A DNA stretch of 10,074 bases from positions 1 through 10,074 of the forward strand of contig CABUCT010000034.1 in the NCBI GenBank assembly GCA_902490145.1. Reading direction: 5' to 3'. The notes under the pieces are model-generated. The model was not told the DNA's origin. It saw only the letters and a list, made by a program, of their open reading frames with translations, and searched no databases. Below, in pieces: positions 1 to 5,363 of this stretch; position 1 is the first letter of the stretch, and every line of letters starts with the position of its first letter. This stretch comes from an uncultured Oscillospiraceae bacterium (GTDB taxonomy: Bacteria > Bacillota > Clostridia > Oscillospirales > Acutalibacteraceae). The translations under genes were made by a program, and so were the position numbers.

Positions 1-79
1 ATCAAGTATTCTTAATAAAATTTACAATTTATATTATTTACTTTATCCGATAATGTGTTAAGATAAAAACATAAAGCTT

Positions 80-214
80 ATGCAGGGTTATGCCGATAAC
101 AGAAAAAGGCTCAGGGTTGGCTCTTGGCGTATTATTTACAAATACGGAAAAGACGCAGATGTTGAAATTCTTTTTATCATAGATATAGGAAACCGTGGAG
201 ATATTTATAAATAA
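80..214 (+). pseudogene. 3' remnant of a RelE/ParE-family toxin gene
   Basis: The frame from 80 to the stop at 212-214 reads as the C-terminal half of a RelE/ParE-fold toxin: MQGYADNRKRLRVG, then RIIYKY, then ILFIIDIGNRGDIYK. These are the last strands of the fold, with the conserved arginines and the terminal N-R-G-D-I-Y motif. Family members are about 85-90 residues; only 44 codons (51 if read from the stop at 59-61) remain. The upstream bases in all frames are AT-rich and show no N-terminal half, so the gene is 5'-truncated and probably inactive. It ends 14 bp before the antitoxin gene, in the toxin-first order typical of this subfamily. The family call is from the motif pattern; loss of function is inferred. 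Confidence 0.75.
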
Positions 215-228
215 AAGGAGGCGAGTTT

Positions 229-447
229 ATGTCTGACATTGCAAGGGATGCAGCAAGACTCATGGATATCTTGCCCGAAGACGATAAACACTTTGCTTAT
301 GAGTTTATTAAAAAACTCGTACTTGCGTGGGATCCTGATTTTACAAAAGTAACCTCCGAGGAAGCAAAGCATATTCTTGAAGCAGAGAACAGCGGTTTTA
401 TTGACGACAAAGATATCGATTGGGATAACTTAAATGCTATGCTTTAA
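229..447 (+). CDS. antitoxin of a RelE-type toxin-antitoxin module
   Basis: A 72-residue acidic protein. Its core (residues 13-42: LPEDDKHFAYEFIKKLVLAW, then DPDFTKVTSEEA) matches the small antitoxins encoded directly behind RelE-like toxins in Clostridia, and the acidic tail (DDKDIDWDN) is the part that usually wraps the toxin. The start is fixed by AAGGAGG at 215-221, 7 bp before the ATG. The gene is intact but its partner just upstream keeps only its C-terminal half, so this is an orphan antitoxin. It could still neutralise a related toxin elsewhere in the cell or bind its own promoter; both are inference. A strong terminator follows 14 bp after the stop. Confidence 0.75.
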   Translation: MSDIARDAARLMDILPEDDKHFAYEFIKKLVLAWDPDFTKVTSEEAKHILEAENSGFIDDKDIDWDNLNAML

Positions 448-461
448 GTAAAATTCATAAG

Positions 462-493
462 TAATGCAGGAGAAAATCTCCTGCATTATTTTT
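462..493 (+). terminator. intrinsic terminator of the antitoxin transcript
   Basis: A 12-bp perfect stem (462-473 with 477-488) with an AAA loop is followed by a U-run at 489-493. It lies directly behind the antitoxin gene. Confidence 0.9.
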
Positions 494-532
494 GTTATTG
501 CGGTTTTTAAATAGTATAGACGATATAAAACG

Positions 533-565
533 AAAACCCTGTCGAATGTTCTCGGCAGGATTTTT
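533..565. terminator. second, bidirectional intrinsic terminator
   Basis: A 7-bp stem (538-544 with 553-559, one G-U pair) with an 8-nt loop is flanked by AAAA on the left and TTTTT on the right, so it can act on both strands. No gene ends just to its right on the minus strand, which suggests that a minus-strand gene once lay there or that this is a backup for the terminator at 462. Confidence 0.65.
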
Positions 566-804
566 AATTCTATGCTTCTGCATGATCAAATGGAATTTAA
601 TAACTACACATTACGTGTAATTTTTCTCCCGCTGTAACCCCTCAATTGCAAAAATCAGAAATAAAATAGTTTAAAGTATATAGCCTCTTTTGAATAATCA
701 ATAAATATCCATGATACGGGTATCCATTATATCAAACTCAGGTAACATTTATAGAAATTAGGTGTAAAATATCTTTAACCGATAATACTTCAAGTCAATG
801 GCCT
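566..804. other. gene-free AT-rich stretch
   Basis: This is the middle of the 480-bp gap between the antitoxin gene and the regulator at 928. I see no open frame with a ribosome site, no recognisable protein remnant and no convincing RNA on either strand. A short hairpin (TACAC/GTGTA with a U-tract behind it, near 604-624) is too weak to call. Confidence 0.5.
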
Positions 805-884
805 GTATTTAAATTTCGAATACATTATTACCATCATAAAAAGACTACAATACGTATTTAAATTTTGAACATATGATTAATATC
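805..884. repeat. two imperfect 31-bp direct repeats before the RHH gene
   Basis: Copies at 805-835 and 854-884 both begin GTATTTAAATTT and match at 25 of 31 positions. They are 49 bp apart, start to start. The second copy ends 11 bp before a TATAAT box (895-900) that suits the downstream gene. Paired AT-rich repeats beside a ribbon-helix-helix gene look like operators, because these regulators bind repeated sites cooperatively and often control themselves. That role is inferred. Confidence 0.55.
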
Positions 885-894
885 GCCAAAAGAT

Positions 895-900
895 TATAAT
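895..900 (+). promoter_or_regulatory. -10 element for the RHH regulator gene
   Basis: A perfect TATAAT lies 28 bp before the ATG at 928. No good -35 box is present at 16-18 bp; the nearest TTGAAC is 24 bp upstream and lies inside the second 31-bp repeat. Confidence 0.45.
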
Positions 901-927
901 GTATGTAGTGAAAAGAGGGGCGACGAC

Positions 928-1101
928 ATGAAAAGATTTCATCCGATAAAAAGTGAAAAAATAGTTATAACAATAAGACTTGAGGATTATAGGGTAGAAG
1001 AACTTGATAGAATAGCAAGCAAAATCAATATAAGCAGGAATGAACTCATAAATCAGTGCCTGGATTTCGCTATAAAAAACAAGGCTTTAAAAGATTTATA
1101 G
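928..1101 (+). CDS. small ribbon-helix-helix (CopG/Arc-like) DNA-binding protein
   Basis: A 57-residue protein with a ribosome site (AGAGGGG, 914-920) 7 bp before the ATG. Residues 11-18 (KIVITIRL) form the expected basic beta-strand, 20-32 the first helix (EDYRVEELDRIAS) and 36-50 the second (SRNELINQCLDFAIK), giving the strand-helix-helix order of MetJ/Arc dimers. The S-R-N-E turn between the helices is typical of CopG-like regulators in Clostridia. No effector or toxin domain is attached. The two 31-bp repeats upstream are candidate autoregulatory sites. Such proteins often belong to toxin-antitoxin modules or mobile elements; no toxin partner is visible here, so the target is unknown. Confidence 0.75.
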   Translation: MKRFHPIKSEKIVITIRLEDYRVEELDRIASKINISRNELINQCLDFAIKNKALKDL

Positions 1102-1194
1102 ATGCTATCTTTTATAAAATCAATAACCCGTCAAAGGATAAATCTATGAACGACATTCCATACCATGTATTAAAAAACAATAAGCTATCATATA

Positions 1195-1218
1195 AAATCT
1201 TGCTGCTTCGGGATTTTT
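1195..1218. terminator. possible weak terminator after the RHH gene
   Basis: An 8-bp stem with two G-U pairs (1195-1202 with 1209-1216) and a 6-nt loop is followed by a U-tract ending at 1218. Read from the minus strand it also ends in a T-rich tract. It has few G-C pairs, so it is uncertain. Confidence 0.4.
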
Positions 1219-1242
1219 ATAATGATACTAAGAAATGCCGTC

Positions 1243-1307
1243 TGCGGCCATAGTATTAATGTATAAAAAAATTTCAAATCCAAAATAACTGGGGGCAGAA
1301 GCATACT
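1243..1307 (-). repeat. promoter-like direct repeat, copy 1
   Basis: These 65 bp recur at 2962-3027 with roughly 80% identity and a one-base indel; the ends TGCGG and GCATACT are identical. Read on the minus strand the unit holds TTGAAA (1272-1277), a 16-bp spacer and TACTAT (1250-1255), a plausible sigma-A promoter pointing left. Homology stops near the expected transcription start. Nothing recognisable lies downstream of this copy on the minus strand, so it may be the surviving head of a deleted cassette. Confidence 0.65.
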
Positions 1308-1444
1308 ATAAGGTGCAGCACGACTTTTGCGGAACAGAAGGAACGAGCGTAACTCGTTCAGACGTGATCATAGTGTAATATCGGGTTTCAGAGAAGTAAG
1401 TCATACAGACGTTTTTAAAGCTGCAAAGATGAAGTATTTATCTG
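1308..1444. other. gene-free stretch with a perfect short hairpin
   Basis: No supportable gene lies between the repeat and the immunity-like gene. It contains one perfect inverted repeat, GAACGAG at 1341-1347 and CTCGTTC at 1353-1359 with a 5-nt loop. No T-run flanks it on either strand, so I do not call it a terminator. Confidence 0.4.
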
Positions 1445-1756
1445 TTAAATCAAATATTCGGAAAGGTCATCTGGTTTATCAGCAGACTTTTCCGAATCAT
1501 TCTCGAAATTTTCAAACTGAGCTTTGATTTTTTCATTTATGCCGGCATCCATCCCATTGGGCAGCAAAAGTAAATCCTTCTCTTTAACTGCAATTGTAGC
1601 AATATCATCCTTTTCACCATACTGCGGAAAATTTATCAACCAAGTCCCGTCGATACTGCGGGGGTCGCAAATCCATCCTTGCATGCCTCGGTGTACTCCA
1701 TGCTTGGCATATTGTTCTTTCTCAATTGTTACTTCAACACAATCCATTTCCTTCAT
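1445..1756 (-). CDS. immunity-like protein, paralogue A
   Basis: A 103-residue acidic protein starting MKEMDCVEV. Residues 1-67 form a small beta-rich domain (VHRGMQGWICD, WLINFPQYGEKDDIATIAVKEKDL); residues 69-103 are a charged tail (MDAGINEKIKAQFEN through DDLSEYLI). I chose the ATG at 1754-1756: GGAGG on the minus strand sits 8 bp before it, whereas the ATG at 1771 lies upstream of that site, inside codons of a toxin-tail fossil. The protein is a paralogue of the gene at 1937-2245, and that copy directly follows a toxin-type gene, hence the immunity-like call. I do not recognise an enzymatic domain. The remains of a second toxin tail precede this copy, so it likely survives as an orphan immunity gene. 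Confidence 0.65.
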   Translation of the reverse strand: MKEMDCVEVTIEKEQYAKHGVHRGMQGWICDPRSIDGTWLINFPQYGEKDDIATIAVKEKDLLLLPNGMDAGINEKIKAQFENFENDSEKSADKPDDLSEYLI

Positions 1757-1757
1757 G

Positions 1758-1934
1758 TTATTTACCTCCATATGGCGTATTAAGTTTTAATTGTCCGTTG
1801 GGGTATACGGTTCATCCTGTTATGAAAGAGACATTGCCAGTTCCATCTTTTCTGGGAATTTCAATTCTTATGTCAATCCTCTGACCATACTTATTTAATA
1901 CACCTAATTCGTAGTCTCCCGATGCATATTTTTC
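1758..1934 (-). pseudogene. fossil toxin C-terminal tail with an in-frame stop
   Basis: Read on the minus strand this encodes EKYASGDYELG, NKYGQRIDIRIEIPRKDG, NVSFITG, a TGA stop at 1812-1814, then TVYPNGQLKLNTPYGGK. It aligns end to end, without gaps, with the last 58 residues of the intact toxin-type gene (EKYIAGEYILG ... ITPYGGK). The stop falls where the intact copy has the tryptophan of GWMV. Nothing of the toxin upstream of EKY is present; the preceding bases are the stop region of the other immunity gene. Its last codons carry the GGAGG that serves the immunity-like gene at 1756, which may explain why this end was retained. Confidence 0.85.
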
Positions 1935-1936
1935 TG

Positions 1937-2245
1937 TTAAATCAAATATCCGGAAAGATCATCTGGCTTATCAGCAGATTCTTCCGAAGCATTCTCAGAA
2001 TTTTCAAACTGAGCTTTGATTTTTTCATTTATGCCGGCATCCATTACAGAAATCAGCTTCAAATCTTTCTCTTTGATCCCTAAAGTAGCAATATCGGGAT
2101 TCTCTCCTAATTGAGGGAAATTGACTAACCAATATCCATCTCGATATTGTTCCATGCAGATCCACCCCTGCATCCCCATATGCACACCATCTTGTACATA
2201 TGCTTTCTTTTCAACAATGACTTCCACACAATCCATCATTTTCAT
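1937..2245 (-). CDS. immunity-like protein, paralogue B, coupled to the toxin-type gene
   Basis: A 102-residue acidic protein (MKMMDCVEV start; VHMGMQGWICM; WLVNFPQLGENPDIATLGIKEKDL; tail MDAGINEKIKAQFEN through DDLSGYLI). The ATG at 2243-2245 comes one base after the toxin gene's stop (2247-2249), and its GGAGG lies inside the toxin's last codons, so the two are translationally coupled. The longer frame from 2260 would begin upstream of that ribosome site and is unlikely. The tail is nearly identical to paralogue A, whereas the first two thirds differ widely. Tight coupling behind a toxin-type gene and the acidic composition suggest an immunity role. No family was confirmed. Confidence 0.7.
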   Translation of the reverse strand: MKMMDCVEVIVEKKAYVQDGVHMGMQGWICMEQYRDGYWLVNFPQLGENPDIATLGIKEKDLKLISVMDAGINEKIKAQFENSENASEESADKPDDLSGYLI

Positions 2246-2246
2246 T

Positions 2247-2798
2247 CTATTTACCTCCATATGGCGTAATCAGTCTTAATTGTCCATTTGATTGAACCAT
2301 CCACCCGGATAAAAAAGAGGTCGTCCCTGTTTCATCTTTCCTGGGAATTTCGATTCGTATACTGATTCGTTGCCCATCATTATTCAATTTGCCGAGTATA
2401 TACTCTCCGGCAATATACTTTTCTCGTGCCTGCCTTTCTATTTCTGTCTGCAGCCAATATGCATCATCAATGGTGTAACCCCATTGGGCAAAGAGCTTTT
2501 CTTTTGTATGTGTGTAATTTCCATTCGTATTGAACAGATAGGGATCGAATTTTCTGTAATCGCTATATGCCGATGTATTCATCAAAACCATAGAATAATC
2601 TATCGGGTCTAAAGTACAGTAACAAAAAAGATGATGCGGCCACTTCGGTGCTTTACTTCTCAAAAACCAACACCCATCAAGCATCAAACATTCCTCGCAA
2701 GTAGTCTTGCCCTCGGAGTGGTGTGTCCATTTAACCCAAATTGGCATATCTGACCGTTTCCGTACAAGAACTGCTCCTGTATTACATTTATAGTACAT
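2247..2798 (-). CDS. putative toxin: phage-head-like Cys/His motif plus DUF6883-like tail
   Basis: A 183-residue protein without signal peptide or membrane segment. Residues 34-61 hold a C-x2-C ... PHH-x2-C-x-C pattern (C34, C37, H55, H56, C59, C61; TTCEECLMLDG, PKWPHHLFCYC), like the C-terminal motif of SPP1 gp7/Mu F-type phage head proteins, and possibly metal-binding. Residues 102-183 (LFAQWGYTIDDA, EKYIAGEYILGKL, GQRISIRIEIPRK, SGWMV, ITPYGGK) resemble tail domains found at the ends of polymorphic toxins, which I associate with DUF6883 from memory. GGAG with 9 bp spacing supports the start at 2798. The immunity-like gene follows one base after the stop. The toxin role and target are inferred; a non-toxic phage-derived protein is the alternative. 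Confidence 0.6.
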   Translation of the reverse strand: MYYKCNTGAVLVRKRSDMPIWVKWTHHSEGKTTCEECLMLDGCWFLRSKAPKWPHHLFCYCTLDPIDYSMVLMNTSAYSDYRKFDPYLFNTNGNYTHTKEKLFAQWGYTIDDAYWLQTEIERQAREKYIAGEYILGKLNNDGQRISIRIEIPRKDETGTTSFLSGWMVQSNGQLRLITPYGGK

Positions 2799-2861
2799 TC
2801 ATTTCTTCTCCTTTTCAAGTAGTAAGAATAAAGTATTCTTCTTCCCGTAGGGAGAAATAAG

Positions 2862-2889
2862 AAAAAAGTCGCACACAAACGTGCAACTT
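2862..2889 (-). terminator. minus-strand terminator upstream of the toxin-type gene
   Basis: A 9-bp stem with one G-U pair (2866-2874 with 2881-2889) and a 6-nt loop is followed on the minus strand by a run of six Ts. It lies about 60 bp before the toxin start, where it would stop leader transcripts or end a short RNA. Confidence 0.7.
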
Positions 2890-2952
2890 CTTAAAATAAA
2901 TATAAAAATGGGCAAATCCTTATAGTACCTGCCCGATAGTCGGAGGGACAGG
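2890..2952 (-). promoter_or_regulatory. leader with mutually exclusive hairpins (attenuator-like)
   Basis: On the minus strand, GGGCAGG (2928-2934) can pair with upstream CCTGTCCC (2945-2952, one bulged base) or with downstream TTTGCCC (2910-2916, two G-U pairs). The second pairing is followed at once by a T-rich tract (2909-2890), so it would be a terminator and the first an antiterminator. Together with the stem at 2862-2889 this gives two candidate stops between the upstream promoter and the toxin-type gene. No known riboswitch class is recognised. Confidence 0.45.
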
Positions 2953-2961
2953 ATTCAGACT

Positions 2962-3027
2962 TGCGGTCATAGTATCAATGTATAAAAACAACCTCAAAAC
3001 CAAAATGATTGGGTCAAGAAGCATACT
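2962..3027 (-). repeat. promoter-like direct repeat, copy 2
   Basis: Partner of the repeat at 1243-1307. The minus strand holds TTGAGG (2992-2997), a 17-bp spacer and TACTAT (2969-2974). It points at the structured leader and the toxin-type gene, giving a predicted transcription start near 2962. Confidence 0.6.
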
Positions 3028-3056
3028 GCATAATCCATCAAAAGAAACGCGGCAAA

Positions 3057-3269
3057 TTATTTGTCATCTTCGGGTTTTTTAAGCAAAACAAAAGTTTCTT
3101 TGCTTGCCTGGGTGTTACTGTCATCAATTTCAAGCACATTGCGTGTTAAATGAACAACTTTCCAGTCTTGGTTCAACAGTTCATTGATATGGGCGAAATA
3201 TTTGTTTTAATTAATATTACCTTGCTCAGTATAATTCCTGCTATTGCTTAGATAAGCCAACTTCTGCAC
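3057..3269 (-). pseudogene. broken small gene with an in-frame stop
   Basis: The minus strand reads QKLAYLSNSRNYTEQGNIN, a TAA at 3207-3209, then NKYFAHINELLNQDWKVVHL, TRNVLEIDDSNTQASKETF and VLLKKPEDDK to the stop at 3057-3059, all in one frame. The second part has the pattern of small proteins in which an I/L-N-E-L-L-N-x-x-W-x-V-V stretch precedes a short FVLLKK end, loosely like DUF4177. No ATG with a ribosome site exists in either part, and a stop lies just before the GTG at 3267-3269. It is therefore 5'-truncated and interrupted. Including the first part is an inference from the shared frame; the last 49 codons are the firmer portion. Confidence 0.55.
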
Positions 3270-3311
3270 CTAAATTATACTCATTAGATATATTATGCCT
3301 TTTTAAAACAT

Positions 3312-4301
3312 TTAATCAAGCCGGATTTTTTTCTGATAAAAGCAGATACGTATTGTTGTTCCGAAATCAGGTCTCGATTGGGCAGAAATGCCGTGACCCA
3401 AATTCTTGCATATACGTCTGCACAAATAAAGCCCGAGTCCGCTGGCTTTTTTGTCATTTCGTCCGTTATATCCGGTATACCCCTTTTCAAAAATACGCGG
3501 AAGATCTTCACTTGCAATACCGATACCGGTGTCTTTGATACAAAGAGTTTCCGGATTTTCCATTTCAATGGTGACGCTGCCTGAAACAGTGTATTTCAAT
3601 GCATTGGAAATTATCTGTTCAATCACAAAGGTAAGCCATTTATCATCGGTAACGATTTTTTTATTTATCGGCGTGTAATTAAGCTTAATACCTTTTCCTA
3701 TAAATTGCCCCGCAAATTTTCTGAGAGAAGCTTTTATAATGCTGTCAAGCTCATATTCCTTGAAAACATAATCGGTCGAATCAGAGTCCAAACGCAAATA
3801 GGTCAGGACCATTTCCACATATTGTTCAATTCGGAACAGGTCATCCGACAGTTTCCTTGAAAGCACGCTGTCCTCATTTTGCAGTGTTAGTTTCATAGAT
3901 GCGATCGGAGTTTTGATTTGATGCACCCAAGTGGTATAATAGTCGATCATGTCCGACATTTTGCCGTTAGTTTTGGTTTGAAGATTTTGCTCGCGTTCTA
4001 TAAGAAGATTTATAATAGCGTGGTAGTCGCGATCGTTTATCGTCGTATAGCAAAGAAGTGATTCGGGGAGGTCATCGGGCAAAGACATAAGCCTTGAAAG
4101 CTCTTTATGCTTTTTGTACTGATAAACATAATCGAATGCCGAAAATCCCGAAATCAATATTAAACATAACCCTGTGGGATATAAAACCGCTTTTATCGGA
4201 AGATGATAAAGCATGAAGATTACACAAAATATGATGCAACACATAAATAGCAGTAATAGCCGCCATATATGCTGTTTTATATATGTAATAAAAAAACGCA
4301 T
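3312..4301 (-). CDS. BceS-like intramembrane-sensing histidine kinase
   Basis: A 329-residue sensor kinase. Two membrane segments (about 13-33 and 36-57) are joined by a very short loop with no extracellular sensor domain, the layout of Bce-type kinases, which sense peptide antibiotics through a partner ABC transporter. The H-box is WVHQIKTPIAS with phospho-acceptor H127, the N-box is ISNALKYT (N233), and the ATP lid has DTGIG (257-261) and SGLGL (287-291). All catalytic motifs are intact. It starts 11 bp after the response regulator stop behind AGGAAG, so the two are co-transcribed. BceAB-type transporter genes usually adjoin such pairs; here only the broken gene at 3057-3269 follows. Other uses, such as partnering with a distant transporter, are possible. 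Confidence 0.88.
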   Translation of the reverse strand: MRFFITYIKQHIWRLLLLFMCCIIFCVIFMLYHLPIKAVLYPTGLCLILISGFSAFDYVYQYKKHKELSRLMSLPDDLPESLLCYTTINDRDYHAIINLLIEREQNLQTKTNGKMSDMIDYYTTWVHQIKTPIASMKLTLQNEDSVLSRKLSDDLFRIEQYVEMVLTYLRLDSDSTDYVFKEYELDSIIKASLRKFAGQFIGKGIKLNYTPINKKIVTDDKWLTFVIEQIISNALKYTVSGSVTIEMENPETLCIKDTGIGIASEDLPRIFEKGYTGYNGRNDKKASGLGLYLCRRICKNLGHGISAQSRPDFGTTIRICFYQKKIRLD

Positions 4302-4312
4302 TTTTTCACTTC

Positions 4313-4984
4313 CTATTTAACAAGATAGCCGACTCCGAATTTGGTTTTAATAAAATCTTCAAGACCCGCCGAATCAAGCTTTTTGCGTAAACGGTTTACA
4401 TTTACAGTGAGTGTGTTCTCATCAATAAAATTATCAGACTGCCAAAGCGTTTCCATAAGCTTCTCCCGGCTTACAACGCTGCCTTTATTCTGCATCAAAG
4501 TCAGTAAGATACGGTATTCATTTTTGGAAAGATCAAGCTGATTTCCGTGAAATATAAATGTTCCGTCGCCTGTGTTTAAAAGTGCACCTCGATGTTCAAT
4601 AACAGGCATGCTTGAGGCGAAATCATAAGTGCGGCGGAGAAGTGCCTGTATTTTAGCGACCAGAACATTAATGTCAAAGGGTTTGGCGATAAAATCATCC
4701 GCCCCCATATTCATGGCCATTACTATATTCATATTATCTGACGCTGAGGAAATAAAAATAATCGGCACGCTTGAAATTCTGCGTATTTCCTGACACCAAT
4801 GATAGCCGTTAAAAAACGGAAGGGAAATATCCATCAAAACAAGATGAGGATCATATTCCAAGAATGACTCTATTACCTTTAGAAAGTTTGTAACACAGCA
4901 CGTTTCCATGTCCCATGTTTTCGCTTTTTTGGTAATCTCGTCTGCAATCCCCTTGTCATCTTCCACAATAAATATCTTGTACAT
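4313..4984 (-). CDS. BceR-like OmpR-family response regulator
   Basis: A 223-residue two-domain regulator. The receiver domain (about 1-115) has the acidic pair in VEDD (8-10), phospho-acceptor D52 (LMDISLP), the switch serines (IFISS, 79-80) and K101 in FIAKPF. The C-terminal winged helix (about 128-223) carries LSKNEYRILLTLMQN, SREKLMETLW and the closing VNRLRKKLD/GVGYLVK signature. AGGAG 9 bp before the ATG supports the start. It sits between the Cys-rich small gene (39 bp upstream) and the histidine kinase, and with the latter forms a Bce-type pair that normally activates a peptide-antibiotic detoxification transporter. No such transporter is in the window, so its regulon must be sought elsewhere. 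Confidence 0.88.
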   Translation of the reverse strand: MYKIFIVEDDKGIADEITKKAKTWDMETCCVTNFLKVIESFLEYDPHLVLMDISLPFFNGYHWCQEIRRISSVPIIFISSASDNMNIVMAMNMGADDFIAKPFDINVLVAKIQALLRRTYDFASSMPVIEHRGALLNTGDGTFIFHGNQLDLSKNEYRILLTLMQNKGSVVSREKLMETLWQSDNFIDENTLTVNVNRLRKKLDSAGLEDFIKTKFGVGYLVK

Positions 4985-5023
4985 AATTTGATTCTCCTGT
5001 TTAATAAATATCAGAGAATGATT

Positions 5024-5203
5024 TTAAGAATTTTGGTTTTTAATATTTTTCTTACTTTTTTGTTCTTCTTTTAATTTCAGCCTTTCGCAGGTTGTAAGGT
5101 ACTTGCTTTGGGGCAAATGATGATGTTCCTTGCAAGCCTTGCAATTTCCGTGCCGTTCACACTTCAGTCGTTTGCACGGACAATCTGTTTTGAGTGTATC
5201 CAT
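5024..5203 (-). CDS. small Cys-rich protein of unknown function
   Basis: A 59-residue protein whose start is fixed by GGAG 10 bp before the ATG. Residues 8-25 contain five cysteines and a histidine (CPCKRLKCERHGNCKAC), followed by EHHH and a sixth cysteine in TTCER (39), then a lysine-rich tail (EEQKSKKNIKNQ). The spacing suggests a small metal-binding knuckle. From memory, similar C-P-x-K-x-C-x-R-H-G-x-C-x-x-C proteins occur in many Clostridia without assigned function. It is the first gene before the Bce-like regulator and kinase, 39 bp apart and on the same strand, so it is probably in their transcript. Whether it takes part in sensing is unknown. A longer frame on the opposite strand here lacks coding features. 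Confidence 0.7.
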   Translation of the reverse strand: MDTLKTDCPCKRLKCERHGNCKACKEHHHLPQSKYLTTCERLKLKEEQKSKKNIKNQNS

Positions 5204-5363
5204 TTTTTATCTGCTCCTGTTACCGATGTTATTTTGTATTATAGCTTTCCCCTGAAAACTGCCGATAATCAATTTGTCAGAAGCATTCACGAAATGAAAA
5301 TCAAAGTGAACGTAAACTTCATTGCTTATAATTTCATATTGAAAAATTTCAAAATATAAATAT

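Noticed and set aside
1056..1253. Plus-strand frame of 65 residues overlapping the RHH gene
   Set aside because: It begins inside the RHH gene in another frame, has no ribosome site and shows no domain; it runs through the possible terminator into the promoter-like repeat.
1341..1359. Perfect 7-bp hairpin GAACGAG/CTCGTTC as a terminator or attachment site
   Set aside because: There is no T-run on either strand and no second copy in the window, so no function can be assigned.
2684..2878. Minus-strand frame of 64 residues overlapping the start of the toxin-type gene
   Set aside because: It starts within the terminator stem, lacks a ribosome site and reads the toxin start region out of frame.
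2936..2966. tRNA-like 3' end on the minus strand (T-loop-like TCTGAAT, acceptor-like CCCTCCGACTA)
   Set aside because: The T-stem has a mismatch and a weak G-U pair, and no D-arm, anticodon arm or 5' acceptor strand precedes it. It is better explained by the leader hairpins.
2928..2966. Faint similarity to the 3' part of a cobalamin riboswitch
   Set aside because: The conserved core elements and the long upstream aptamer are absent; only a few bases agree.
5108..5359. Plus-strand frame of 83 residues
   Set aside because: It lies opposite the Cys-rich gene and its leader, lacks a ribosome site, and its composition looks non-coding.
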